Source: Pseudomonadota bacterium
Lineage (GTDB): Bacteria; Pseudomonadota; Alphaproteobacteria; Rhizobiales; Rhizobiaceae
Direction: 5' to 3'
DNA length: 41,711 bases
Assembly (NCBI GenBank): GCA_023419535.1
Contig: JAEZXX010000115.1
Coordinates: 1 to 41,711 of the forward strand
Positions within the stretch are counted from its first letter, which is position 1; each line of letters opens with the position of its first letter. The position numbers and the translations under genes are program-made. Of the stretch, positions 7,659 to 16,064 are shown piece after piece. The notes under the pieces are model-generated. The model was not told the DNA's origin. It did no database searches and saw only the letters and a program-made list of their open reading frames with translations.

Positions 7659-8531
7659 ATGACCCGCCTCGCCTCCATGCTCCTCGCGCTCGGCCTCGCA
7701 CTCTCGCCCTTCGCGGCGCAGGCGCAGGAGCCGCAGCGGATCGTTTCGGTCGGAGGCGCGGTGACCGAGATCCTCTACGCGCTCGGCGTGGAGGACCGCG
7801 TGGTGGGTGTCGACGCGACCAGCCTCTTTCCGCCCCGCGCCCTGGAGGAGAAGGCCAATGTCGGCTATCTGCGCCAGCTTTCGGCCGAAGGGGTTCTGGC
7901 GCTCTCGCCCGACCTCATCGTCATGGATGAGGGTGCCGGTCCGCCGGAAGCGGTCGATCTCATCGACGCCGCGGGGGTCGCGGTAAAGCACGTCCCGACC
8001 GGCCATTCGGTCCCGGAGCTGATGGAGAAGATCGCGCTCGTGTCGGCTGCGGCGGGACGCGCCGAGGCGGGCGAAGCCATGGCGGCGGAGGTCGCGCGGG
8101 AGCTGGCGTCGCTCGAACGCGACCTCGCTTCGGTCGGCGAGAAGCGCCGCGTCCTCTTCGTCTACTCCTTGGTCGACGGGCGACCGAACGCGGCGGGCCG
8201 CGACACCGGTGCGGACGCGGTCATCGCGCTGGCCGGCGGCGAGAACGTCTTCTCCGACGCCTCCGGTTACAAGGCGCTGTCGCTGGAGGCGGCCGCCGCG
8301 CTCGCGCCCGAAACCATTCTGGTGATCGACCGACCGGGACAGGAGGCGATCGACCCCTTGAGCGTCCCGGCCCTCGCCGCGACGCCGGCGGGCCGCAACG
8401 GTTCGGTCGTGCGCATGGACGCGGCTTATCTCCTCGGCTTCGGCCCGCGGACCCCGAAGGCGGCGCGTGAACTGGCGCAGGCGCTCTATCCCGACCTCGA
8501 CCTGTCCGGCGAGGCTGACCTTGTCCGTTGA
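7659..8531 (+). CDS. hmuT: Periplasmic haem-binding protein HmuT
   Basis: 290 residues from ATG 7659 (signal peptide MTRLASMLLALGLALSPFAA, then QAQ). In-frame upstream ATGs would put a charged stretch before the signal peptide. TroA/BtuF-type fold: QRIVSVGGAVTEILYALG at the mature N terminus, VVGVDATSLFPP, and VGYLRQLSAEGVLALSPDLI, the Tyr-containing loop in which a haem-ligating Tyr is found in HmuT/ShuT proteins. It carries haem across the periplasm to HmuUV. First gene of hmuTUV; the hmuU start probably lies inside its 3' end. Expression is likely iron-responsive through the upstream dyads. Confidence 0.9.
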   Translation: MTRLASMLLALGLALSPFAAQAQEPQRIVSVGGAVTEILYALGVEDRVVGVDATSLFPPRALEEKANVGYLRQLSAEGVLALSPDLIVMDEGAGPPEAVDLIDAAGVAVKHVPTGHSVPELMEKIALVSAAAGRAEAGEAMAAEVARELASLERDLASVGEKRRVLFVYSLVDGRPNAAGRDTGADAVIALAGGENVFSDASGYKALSLEAAAALAPETILVIDRPGQEAIDPLSVPALAATPAGRNGSVVRMDAAYLLGFGPRTPKAARELAQALYPDLDLSGEADLVR

Positions 8532-9606
8532 GGCCCTGCGGGCGCCGGCGATGACGCTGGACGGCGACCGCAGCGCACGGGCGCGCGCCGTCATCGCGGG
8601 GCTGTGCGCCCTCCTTCTCGCCGCCCTCGTCCTCGGCCTTGCCACCGGTCCTTCGATGATGTCGCCGGGGAAGGTACTGGCCGTCCTCCTCGCGGGCCCG
8701 AACGCGGAAGGCATGGCCCTCGCCGACCGCGTGATCGTCTGGCAGATCCGCCTGCCCCGGGTTCTCGTCGGCGCGCTGGTCGGCGCCTCGCTCGCCTGCG
8801 TCGGCGCGATGATGCAGGGGCTCTTCCGCAATCCGCTCGCCGATCCCGGCCTCGTCGGCGTCTCGGCCGGCGCCGCGCTCGCGGCCGTCTCCGTGATCGT
8901 CCTGTCGGGTTCCGTCCTTGCGCCGCTAGCTAGCCTGCTCGGAGCCTACACTCTTCCGGCGGCCGCCTTTCTCGGCGGCCTGACGGCGACGATCCTGATC
9001 TACCGGATCGGCACCCGGAGCGGGCAGTCCTCCGTCGCCTTGATGCTGCTCGCCGGCATTGCACTCAACGCCCTGGCGGGCGCGGGCACGGGCTTCCTCG
9101 TCTATCTCTCCGACGACGCGCAACTGCGCGACCTCACCTTCTGGAGCCTGGGCGGCCTCGCCGGCGCGAGCTGGGCGAAGCTCCTGGCGAGCGCGCCGAT
9201 GATGGCCCTCGCCCTCGCCCTCGCCCCGCTCGTCGCGCGCGGGCTAAACGGCATCGTGCTCGGCGAGGCCGAGGCGTACCATCTCGGGATCCGGGTCCAC
9301 ACCTTGAAGCGCACGACGATCCTGCTCGTCGCGCTGGCGACGGGCGCGGCGGTCGCGGTCGCCGGCCCGATCGGCTTCGTCGGCATCGTCGCCCCGCATC
9401 TTCTGCGCCTCGCGATCGGGCCGGACCACCGCACGCTTCTGCCGGCCTCCGCCCTCCTCGGCGCGATCCTGCTCCTCGTCTCGGACATGGCGGCGCGGAC
9501 ACTGGTCGCGCCGGCCGAGCTGCCGATCGGCATCTTGACCGCCGCGATCGGCGCGCCGGTCTTCCTGTGGATCCTCATGCGCCGTCGCGCGCTGTGGCAG
9601 GCCTGA
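8521..9606 (+). CDS. hmuU: Haem ABC transporter permease HmuU (FecCD family)
   Basis: 361 residues if the TTG at 8521 is used (GAGG 6 nt upstream, overlapping the hmuT stop by 11 nt); ATG 8551 is the alternative and has no clear ribosome site. FecCD-family inner-membrane permease of about ten helices. Landmarks: PRVLVGALVGASLACVGAMM, QGLFRNPLADPGLVGVSAGA (the conserved N-P-L-A-D-P-x-x-x-G-x-S-x-G-A motif) and GPIGFVGIVAPHLLR, which interacts with the ATPase. It works with HmuT and HmuV; the hmuV ATG follows after one base. Family length about 330-370 fits. Confidence 0.92.
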   Translation: MSVEALRAPAMTLDGDRSARARAVIAGLCALLLAALVLGLATGPSMMSPGKVLAVLLAGPNAEGMALADRVIVWQIRLPRVLVGALVGASLACVGAMMQGLFRNPLADPGLVGVSAGAALAAVSVIVLSGSVLAPLASLLGAYTLPAAAFLGGLTATILIYRIGTRSGQSSVALMLLAGIALNALAGAGTGFLVYLSDDAQLRDLTFWSLGGLAGASWAKLLASAPMMALALALAPLVARGLNGIVLGEAEAYHLGIRVHTLKRTTILLVALATGAAVAVAGPIGFVGIVAPHLLRLAIGPDHRTLLPASALLGAILLLVSDMAARTLVAPAELPIGILTAAIGAPVFLWILMRRRALWQA

Positions 9607-9607
9607 C

Positions 9608-10408
9608 ATGTTCGAGGCGCGCGACCTCGTCCTGACCTATGGCGGCCGCAGCGTGATCGACGGCGTGTCGCTGACGCTGCGCCCCGGCGAGCTGACCATC
9701 GTCGTCGGCCCCAACGGGGCAGGGAAATCCTCGCTTCTCAAGCTTCTGACCGGAGAGGCCGTCCCCTCCTCCGGTTCGGCGAGGCTCGACGGGCAGGATC
9801 TGCACCGGCTGCATCCGGCGCGCCTCGCCCGGCGCCGGGCAGTGCTGCCGCAGTCCGCGCAGCTCGCCTTTCCCTTCACCGTCGCCGAGATCGTGCGACT
9901 CGGCCTCGAGGCCGGCGGCCACCGCCAGAGCCCGGAGGCGGTCCGTGCCGCGCTGGCGCGCGTCGGCCTGCCGGGCTTCGGCGCGCGCGCCTATGGCGCG
10001 CTATCGGGCGGCGAGCAGCAACGCGTCCATCTCGCCCGCGTCCTCGCCCAGGTCGGCGCGCCGACCGAGGGCGGCGAACCCCGCGCCCTGTTCCTCGACG
10101 AACCCGTGTCGAGCCTCGACATCCGACATCAGGTGGACGTCCTCTCGATCGCGCGCCGCTTCGCCGCCGCCGGCGGGTGCGCCTTCGCGGTCCTCCACGA
10201 CCTCAATCTCTCGAGCGGCTTCGCCGATCGGCTGATCGTCGTCTCGAAGGGCCGGATCGCGGCCGACGGACCCCCTGGCCGGGTCCTGACAAACGACCTG
10301 ATGGAGCGGGTGTTCGGCATCGCGCTGCGCGTCAACGCGCTGCCGCCGCACGGTGTCCCCTTCGTTCTGGCGCAGACCCTCGGCGAGCCAGTTCAGGCCA
10401 CGGCGTAG
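9608..10408 (+). CDS. hmuV: Haem ABC transporter ATP-binding protein HmuV
   Basis: 266 residues. ATPase of the haem importer. Walker A GPNGAGKSS (34-42), Q-loop Gln82 (LPQSAQLAFPF), signature LSGGEQQRVHLARVLAQ (132-148), Walker B ALFLDEP (160-166), D-loop SSLD, switch His197. The HLARVLAQ extension after the signature and the following acidic insertion are typical of HmuV. Last gene of the operon; its 3' end overlaps the convergent DUF3307 gene by 16 nt, so the two transcripts are antisense at their ends. Confidence 0.93.
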   Translation: MFEARDLVLTYGGRSVIDGVSLTLRPGELTIVVGPNGAGKSSLLKLLTGEAVPSSGSARLDGQDLHRLHPARLARRRAVLPQSAQLAFPFTVAEIVRLGLEAGGHRQSPEAVRAALARVGLPGFGARAYGALSGGEQQRVHLARVLAQVGAPTEGGEPRALFLDEPVSSLDIRHQVDVLSIARRFAAAGGCAFAVLHDLNLSSGFADRLIVVSKGRIAADGPPGRVLTNDLMERVFGIALRVNALPPHGVPFVLAQTLGEPVQATA

Positions 10409-10758
10409 GCGATCGCCAGATAGGTCAGCTGGTGCATCATCTGATCGAAGCCGATCGCGCGCCAGAAGCCCGCGCCCTGCCCGTCCACGAAGCGGCGGAC
10501 GAACTGCTCCTTGCCCCAGTCGAGATGGTAGTGGACCACGAACTCGGCGAGGGCGACGGCCAGGATCAGTCCCGGCGAAAGGCCGAGCAGGAGGAGGACG
10601 ACCAGCGTGGCGAGGGCGTGCAGCCCGGAATGCAGAATCCCGCCGGGATGGCCCCAGCTCCCCTTGTTCGCCAGCTGGTAGGGCGTCTGCCAGACGAAAT
10701 CGAACAGAAAGTGCTTCACCTGCAGGAGCACGAGAAGGGCGAGGAGATCGAACGTCAT
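10393..10758 (-). CDS. DUF3307 family small membrane protein
   Basis: 121 residues from ATG 10758. Three or four hydrophobic helices (LLALLVLLQVKHFLFDFVWQ; ALATLVVLLLLGLSPGLILA; a C-terminal YLAIAYAVA). Features typical of DUF3307: the early K-H-F-x-x-D-F-x-x-Q motif, HPGGILHSGLHALATL, and FVVHYHLDWGKEQ, with conserved His, Asp and Lys. Function of the family is unknown; in some bacteria it neighbours regulators of restriction or phage functions, but here the neighbours are haem uptake and a cyclase. Convergent with hmuV. Confidence 0.82.
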   Translation of the reverse strand: MTFDLLALLVLLQVKHFLFDFVWQTPYQLANKGSWGHPGGILHSGLHALATLVVLLLLGLSPGLILAVALAEFVVHYHLDWGKEQFVRRFVDGQGAGFWRAIGFDQMMHQLTYLAIAYAVA

Positions 10759-10826
10759 TCAGGGGTACTCGTGGATGCGGGCCGAAGGTCGCGGTCCGCG
10801 GCGGTGAAGGTCTCGTCCTGTACGGA

Positions 10827-13058
10827 TCATTTCCTCGTAGAGATGAAGACTCCATCCCATCCCGGCGGCGGCGGCGCGTCGGCCATCTCCAGGAGGCGGC
10901 GGCCGTAGAGGTCGTAAAGGCCTGCAAGGGCGCCGCCGGACGCCTCGCGCGCCGCCTCCAGCGAGACGGAGGCGTGGGCCGCGTCCCCGGCGCGGTAGGC
11001 GCGGATCAAGGCCGCGTGGTGCTGCGCGTGGGTCCGGAACGCCTCGGACGCGGCATGGGCCGCATCGCCCAGAAGGGCATGGACCGGCACCGGCGCGGCC
11101 CGACCGAGGACCCGCACCAGATCGACCTCGAGGAAGGCCAGATCGGGCGCACCCGCCCGGACGTCCTCGGTCACGAGGACCGGGACGCCGTAGGACTTGG
11201 TCAGGCCCTCGACGCGCGAGGCGAGATTCACCGCGTCCCCGATCGCCGAATAGGAGAAACGCTGCGCCGAACCCAGATTGCCGACGCAGGCGCGCCCCGC
11301 ATGCAGCCCGATGCCGATCGCGAGCGGCGCGGCGCGGTCGCGGTTGAGCGCGGCGAGGACGTCCAGCATCCGCAGCGCGGACAGGCACGCCTTGCGCCGG
11401 TGGTCGGCGATGTCGAGCGGGGCGTTCCAGAACGCCATGATCGCGTCGCCCATATATTTGTCGATCGTCGCCTCGCCTTCGAGCAGAACGTCGGTCATGG
11501 GCGTCAGGAAGCCGTTGAGGAGCGTCGTCAGCTCGTCCGGGTCGAGGCTCTCGCTCATCGCGGTGAAGCCGCGGATGTCGGAGAAGAGCACCGTCAGCTC
11601 GCGCGTCTCGCCGCCGAGCTTCAGCCCGCCCGGGTTGTCGGCGAGGCGCTCCACCAGCATGGGCGACAGGTAGCGGCCGAAGGCGCCCCGCACGAAGGCC
11701 TTCTCCCGGTCGGTGAGGAGAAGGCGCAGCGGCATGGTCGCGGCGAACACCGCCAGCACCGCGGCCATCGGCAGCAATGGGTCGATCAGCAGCTGGCTTC
11801 GCTGGAAGGCGAACCAGGAGAGCGCCAGCGCCGCGCCGCCGAGAAGAATGGCGGCCGCCGTCGACGGGATCGCGCCGAGATAGGCCGCCGTCAGGACGAG
11901 AAGGAGGCCGAGCGCGAGGGCGAGCGCGATCTCCGCCCCCTCCGCCCAGTCGGGCCGGGTGAGGAAGACGCCGCCCACGATCTGATCGATGATCTCGGCG
12001 TGGACGCGAACGCCCGGCACGGCGCGCTCCACGGGCGTGGCGACGATGTCGCGCAAGCCGACGGCGCTGGTCCCGACGAGGACGATGCTGCCGGCGAGCG
12101 TCGGCCCGAAGCGCTCCGCCGCATCGGCATCGAGGAGGCGCGCCGCCGGGATGGTCGGCATGTCCGGCATCTTCGAGAAATAGACCCAGAACTCTGCGCC
12201 CGGCCCGGTCGGGGCGTCGAGCGCGCCGGCGCGCACTGCGGTGATCGCGGGCCGCCCGGCATCGGCCTCGCCGCTGGCTGCGGAGGTCCGCACCACGAAG
12301 GAGCCGGCGCCCTGCGCCACCCGCAGCGCCTCCAGCCCGAGCGAGGGATAGAGATGGCCCTGCGCCGAGGCGACCAGCGGCAGGATGCGCACGATGTTGT
12401 CGGCGGTCGGCGGGAAGGAGAAGAAGCCGAGGCCCGGCGCGGCCTGCGTCAGCGCCTCGACGTTGACGACGCCGCCCGAGAAGGCCGGCAGGATGGTGCG
12501 CGGGTCGAACCCGCCATAGGAGAAGCCGGCCTTGGGCGGGGCGAGTTGGCCTTGCGTCTCGTTCGAGATGGCGATGCCGGCGGTGACGTTGTTGCGCGCG
12601 AAGGCCTCGGCGAGCAGCGCGTCGTTGTCGAGCGGCGCGTCGGCGGGCGCGGCGAAGGCGTAGCCGGCCTCGGCGAGGCTGGCCTCGACCTGCGCCAGCG
12701 AGGTGCGGTCGGGCTCGGAGAAGACCATGTCGAAGGCGACGGTGGCGGCGCCGAGCTCGCCCATCACGTCGACCATGCGGGCGATGACGGCGCGCGACCA
12801 GGGCCACTGGCCGAGCTCGGCGATGGAGGACTCGTCGACGTCGACGACGACGACGGGCGCGCCGGCCTGCGCCCGCGGCAGGATGCGCTGATAGGCGTCA
12901 AAGACGAGCGGGGTCAGCCGCGCCAGCGGCGTCGTGCCGCTGGCCGCGAAGGCGAGAACGAGCGCCAGCGCCGCGAGCCCGACGCCGAGCACGAGCCGGC
13001 GCCGCCGCCGGTCGGAGGCGGAGGCGCGCGAGAGCCGCGAGGCGAAGGCGCGGAGCAT
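10827..13058 (-). CDS. CHASE2-domain class III adenylate/guanylate cyclase
   Basis: 743 residues. N-terminal helix 22-40, extracytoplasmic CHASE2 sensor about 45-365 (VVVVDVDESSIAELGQWPWSR; AFDMVFSEPD; VLVGTSAVGLRDIVATP), three helices about 374-447, then a cytoplasmic cyclase domain about 485-650. Catalytic residues are intact: metal-binding Asp494 (FSDIRGFT) and Asp538, the adenine-selecting pair Lys534 (IDKYMGD) and Asp552, and transition-state Asn611 and Arg615 (GDAVNLASRVE). That set predicts ATP to cAMP activity. Last gene of a three-gene operon, 21 nt after the FecR-domain gene; the CHASE2 domain faces the compartment through which that protein passes, so it may sense it. The ligand of CHASE2 is unknown. 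Confidence 0.9.
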   Translation of the reverse strand: MLRAFASRLSRASASDRRRRRLVLGVGLAALALVLAFAASGTTPLARLTPLVFDAYQRILPRAQAGAPVVVVDVDESSIAELGQWPWSRAVIARMVDVMGELGAATVAFDMVFSEPDRTSLAQVEASLAEAGYAFAAPADAPLDNDALLAEAFARNNVTAGIAISNETQGQLAPPKAGFSYGGFDPRTILPAFSGGVVNVEALTQAAPGLGFFSFPPTADNIVRILPLVASAQGHLYPSLGLEALRVAQGAGSFVVRTSAASGEADAGRPAITAVRAGALDAPTGPGAEFWVYFSKMPDMPTIPAARLLDADAAERFGPTLAGSIVLVGTSAVGLRDIVATPVERAVPGVRVHAEIIDQIVGGVFLTRPDWAEGAEIALALALGLLLVLTAAYLGAIPSTAAAILLGGAALALSWFAFQRSQLLIDPLLPMAAVLAVFAATMPLRLLLTDREKAFVRGAFGRYLSPMLVERLADNPGGLKLGGETRELTVLFSDIRGFTAMSESLDPDELTTLLNGFLTPMTDVLLEGEATIDKYMGDAIMAFWNAPLDIADHRRKACLSALRMLDVLAALNRDRAAPLAIGIGLHAGRACVGNLGSAQRFSYSAIGDAVNLASRVEGLTKSYGVPVLVTEDVRAGAPDLAFLEVDLVRVLGRAAPVPVHALLGDAAHAASEAFRTHAQHHAALIRAYRAGDAAHASVSLEAAREASGGALAGLYDLYGRRLLEMADAPPPPGWDGVFISTRK

Positions 13059-13079
13059 GGCAGGTCGACTCGGTTTAGG

Positions 13080-16052
13080 TCAGAGCGGGGGCGGGAGAAG
13101 CTCAAGTTCCGTTTGCCCCCCCGCGAAGATGCCGTTAGCGCTCCAGCCGCCGCCGGACTGCTCGATGCCGAAATTCCCGATCACGCCCTGAGCGGACACT
13201 CCGCCCGGTCCGTCGACGAATGCTCCCGTCGCCGAGCCGACGACGAGGCCACCGCCCGATCCTTGGAACTGACCGCCGCTCGTCTCGATCTCGGTCGTCC
13301 AGTTGCGCCCGTTGAAGTTGGAGATCGTGAGCGAACCGCTCCGGCTGCCGAAGAAGACCTCCATGTTCATGTCGCCAGCCGCGATAAAGGTTCGATCACT
13401 CTCGACGACCGTTCCGACGGCACCGCCCTGATACGTTGCGCGGAAGGCATTCAGCCTATTGATGTCAACATCCGAAGTCACGTCGCCTGCGACCCAGTTG
13501 CCGAGATGGACGCCGACCGTTCTCGTACCGGCTTCACCGACCGTCCCGGTCAGTTGCGTGCCCCACCATCCCCATTCGATGAACCCGCATTCGTTGCATC
13601 GCGTGCCCGTCCCTTCCGCCGGCTGCAGTCCGAAGGGGTCGAGTCCCGCGATGGGAGCGCTGCGGCCTGAAAAGACGTAGGTTCCGACCTCCCCGGAAGG
13701 AGCGAGATCCACATCGTCAAGTCTCGCCATTGCCCCCCCGGTCCGCGCGGTCGCCGCATAGATGTCGTTCGTGGCGAAGGCCGAAGGTCCGTCCGCGGCT
13801 CCGCCGGCTGAAATCGAGAGGATGAGGCTCGGTGATCCTTCGCTCGATGCCATGTCGAAGGACGTGCCGAGCCCGTTGGCGCCGGGTGAGAAGTCCAACG
13901 ACGTTCCCGCTAGATCGGCACTGCGGACGAAGGCGATCTGAGCGAAGTTTCCGCCGGAGATGCCTACGAGGCCTGCACTGAAACCTTGGAGCGTAGTTTC
14001 GCGTCGCCCCACGGTCGCAAGCGGATCGGCCCCGTCGAGGGAACCGAGATGCGTCATCGAGCCGACAGGCGTGTCGCTGTCGAATGCGCCGCGTTCGCTC
14101 AAACCATCGGCCGCGATGCTCGACACGACGAAATATTCACCGTCCTCGCCGAAGAAACCACTTTCACCGCGCGGGCCCTTGAGGGTGCCTAGTGTTCCGT
14201 AATGGCCAAGTGCGAAGCTGTCGCCGCCGCGAAATCCCCCGCGGCGGATGCCGTCGAAGCTGCCGCCGACAATCGCCCCCACGTTCACGAGAACTTCGCT
14301 GGTCGACGTGGCCGAGGGATCCAGCAGAAGTGAGATTTGAAGCATCTTCGCCGAACCGGTTGCCGCATCCGACGTTTCGACGAGATACATGTCCGATACG
14401 GTGAACCCTTGCTCGAAGTATCGGAATTGGCTGAGAAAGGGAGCGACGTCGAAGAACTGGAACGGGTCCGCTTCAAGGGTGTAGGTGCGAACTGCGGTGC
14501 CGGTGAACGCCGTCGACACGTCTGTCGGCCGGCCGTCGATCGCGAAGACGAGGTCCTCCGGGGAGACTGACGCAGACGGCGGAGATTCCGACCCTTCGCC
14601 TGGAAACTCGCCGTCGCTGCCTCCGAACCCAGCACGTGTCAAAAAGGCACGAAAGCCATCTCGCCCAGCAAAGGCAACGCCATTCAGCGGGAGCCCGCCC
14701 AGAAACGCATCTGCCCGCTCCTCGACGATGACGGCCATCCGGGCTTCGCCTTCGGATACGCCGCTCTCACCGATCGTTACGTTGCGGAGCGGTGCTGGCG
14801 TTTCGTCCTCCTCAGCGTCGAGGATGATCGGCAAGTCGAGAAGATCCTCGTCGACCAACCCTCGCAAGCGCTGGCCGTCTTCCGTCTCGCTGAGCCCAAC
14901 GTCCTGTTGATCTACGCCTTCCGGCGTCTGTCGGTACAGACGCGTGGCCGAACTCGGCTCGGGCTCGACTGGCGGCTCCGGCTCGACCGGAGGCTCCGGT
15001 TCCGGGTCGACAGGCGGCTCAGGCTCCGGCTCGACCGGAGGTTCGGGTTCGGGTTCGACGACCGGCGGCTCAGGCTCAGGCTCGGGCTCGGGCTCGACAG
15101 GCGGCTCCGGCTCTGGCTCAGGCTCGATCACAGGGGGTTCCGGTTGCACCGGAGGCTCGGGCTCCGGCTCCGGATCGACCACCGGAGGCTGCTCGGGCCC
15201 GGGCGGCGGCGGCGCTCCGGGGGTGCGCTCGACGACGCCGCGGATCGCGTCGCGCGTCGCCTCGGCGACGACGATCTCCTGCGCGCGGGCGATCGGCTCG
15301 GGGCGCGGCGTGGGAACGGGCGCGGCGATGACGACGATCGGCTGCTCGGAATTGGATCCCGGCACCTGGCTCGCGGCGACCATCGGGTTGGTCGGCGAGA
15401 CGGGCGCCCCGCCCGTCGTTCCCGGGCGCCCCGCCAAAGCGTTCTGAATGGCGTTGCCCGGCGGCGTCGGCACGACGGACACGCGGCCGTTGCCGCCGAC
15501 GACGATACTGTAGCCCGGCTGGAAGACGCGCTTCGAACTGCCGCCGGGAGACGTCAGCGTGACGTCCTGGCCGAAGCGCATGGCGAACTCGGCCACCGTG
15601 CCGTCCGATCCGGGATTCAGGACGATGTCGACGATGGCGCCCCGGATGCCGGCCGTCCCGACGGGCGTGTCGAGGACGACCCCGCCGGGCGTCTTCGACG
15701 TGCGCCCACCGATGAAGCGGAAGACGCCTTGCGTCAGCGTAGCCGCGACCTGTGCGCTGCCGGCCTGCGGATCGTAGACGAAGCGGTCGATGGAGAGCGA
15801 GGAGTTGGGCCCGACCGTGAAGGCCGTGCCGTCGGCGAGCAGAATCTGAACGAGCCCCTCGGCACTCGTGTCGATCCGCTCGTTCTGGACGACGTTGTCG
15901 CCGAGGACGATGGTGCGGATGGAGCCGCCCGGCGGCGTGCCGGCGGCCTGCTGGTTCACCGCGGCGGTGACACCGGCGTTCTGCGCGAGCGCCGCCGAGG
16001 CCATCAGGGGGATCAGGCAGACGGCGGAGAGGAACGCGGGATTGGGCCTCAT
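13080..16052 (-). CDS. Exported FecR-domain protein with Pro-Glu stalk and barrel-like C terminus
   Basis: 990 residues from ATG 16052 with GGAGAGG upstream, 12 nt after the Slam-like gene. Sec signal peptide MRPNPAFLSAVCLIPLMASA ending ALA at 23; no lipobox Cys. FecR domain about 42-160 (IRTIVLGDNVVQNERIDTS; GVVLDTPVGTAGIRGAIVDI). Residues about 286-367 are a Pro-Glu repeat (PEPEPPVE units), likely an extended stalk. The remaining roughly 620 residues are Gly/Ser-rich with few charges; the last 190 (WGWWGTQLTGTVGEAGTRTVG; GAFVDGPGGVSAQGVIGNFG) look like the beta-strand-rich handle/barrel of TbpB-type Slam clients. This FecR domain has no membrane anchor or sigma-factor gene beside it, so classical Fec signalling is unlikely. 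A surface or secreted protein is my inference. Confidence 0.82.
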   Translation of the reverse strand: MRPNPAFLSAVCLIPLMASAALAQNAGVTAAVNQQAAGTPPGGSIRTIVLGDNVVQNERIDTSAEGLVQILLADGTAFTVGPNSSLSIDRFVYDPQAGSAQVAATLTQGVFRFIGGRTSKTPGGVVLDTPVGTAGIRGAIVDIVLNPGSDGTVAEFAMRFGQDVTLTSPGGSSKRVFQPGYSIVVGGNGRVSVVPTPPGNAIQNALAGRPGTTGGAPVSPTNPMVAASQVPGSNSEQPIVVIAAPVPTPRPEPIARAQEIVVAEATRDAIRGVVERTPGAPPPPGPEQPPVVDPEPEPEPPVQPEPPVIEPEPEPEPPVEPEPEPEPEPPVVEPEPEPPVEPEPEPPVDPEPEPPVEPEPPVEPEPSSATRLYRQTPEGVDQQDVGLSETEDGQRLRGLVDEDLLDLPIILDAEEDETPAPLRNVTIGESGVSEGEARMAVIVEERADAFLGGLPLNGVAFAGRDGFRAFLTRAGFGGSDGEFPGEGSESPPSASVSPEDLVFAIDGRPTDVSTAFTGTAVRTYTLEADPFQFFDVAPFLSQFRYFEQGFTVSDMYLVETSDAATGSAKMLQISLLLDPSATSTSEVLVNVGAIVGGSFDGIRRGGFRGGDSFALGHYGTLGTLKGPRGESGFFGEDGEYFVVSSIAADGLSERGAFDSDTPVGSMTHLGSLDGADPLATVGRRETTLQGFSAGLVGISGGNFAQIAFVRSADLAGTSLDFSPGANGLGTSFDMASSEGSPSLILSISAGGAADGPSAFATNDIYAATARTGGAMARLDDVDLAPSGEVGTYVFSGRSAPIAGLDPFGLQPAEGTGTRCNECGFIEWGWWGTQLTGTVGEAGTRTVGVHLGNWVAGDVTSDVDINRLNAFRATYQGGAVGTVVESDRTFIAAGDMNMEVFFGSRSGSLTISNFNGRNWTTEIETSGGQFQGSGGGLVVGSATGAFVDGPGGVSAQGVIGNFGIEQSGGGWSANGIFAGGQTELELLPPPL
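14950..15195 (-). repeat. Tandem codon-phased repeat encoding the Pro-Glu stalk
   Basis: About 245 bp of imperfect tandem units of six-base steps (plus-strand GGCTCG/GGCTCC alternating with GACCGGCGG-like blocks) encode repeated PEPEPPVE in the FecR-domain protein. Unit lengths are multiples of three, so copy-number change would lengthen or shorten the stalk without a frameshift. The antisense strand reads as Gly-Ser repeats, which is only a shadow. Confidence 0.8.
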
Positions 16053-16064
16053 CGTCCTCTCCTC

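Noticed and set aside
10353..13670. 1,105-codon plus-strand open frame
   Set aside because: It is antisense to the CHASE2 cyclase, whose catalytic residues are all conserved. The long frame is an effect of high GC and scarce stop codons.
14944..15447. Gly-Ser repeat protein on the plus strand, resembling a cell-wall linker
   Set aside because: It is the antisense reading of the Pro-Glu repeat in the FecR-domain gene and has no start context of its own.
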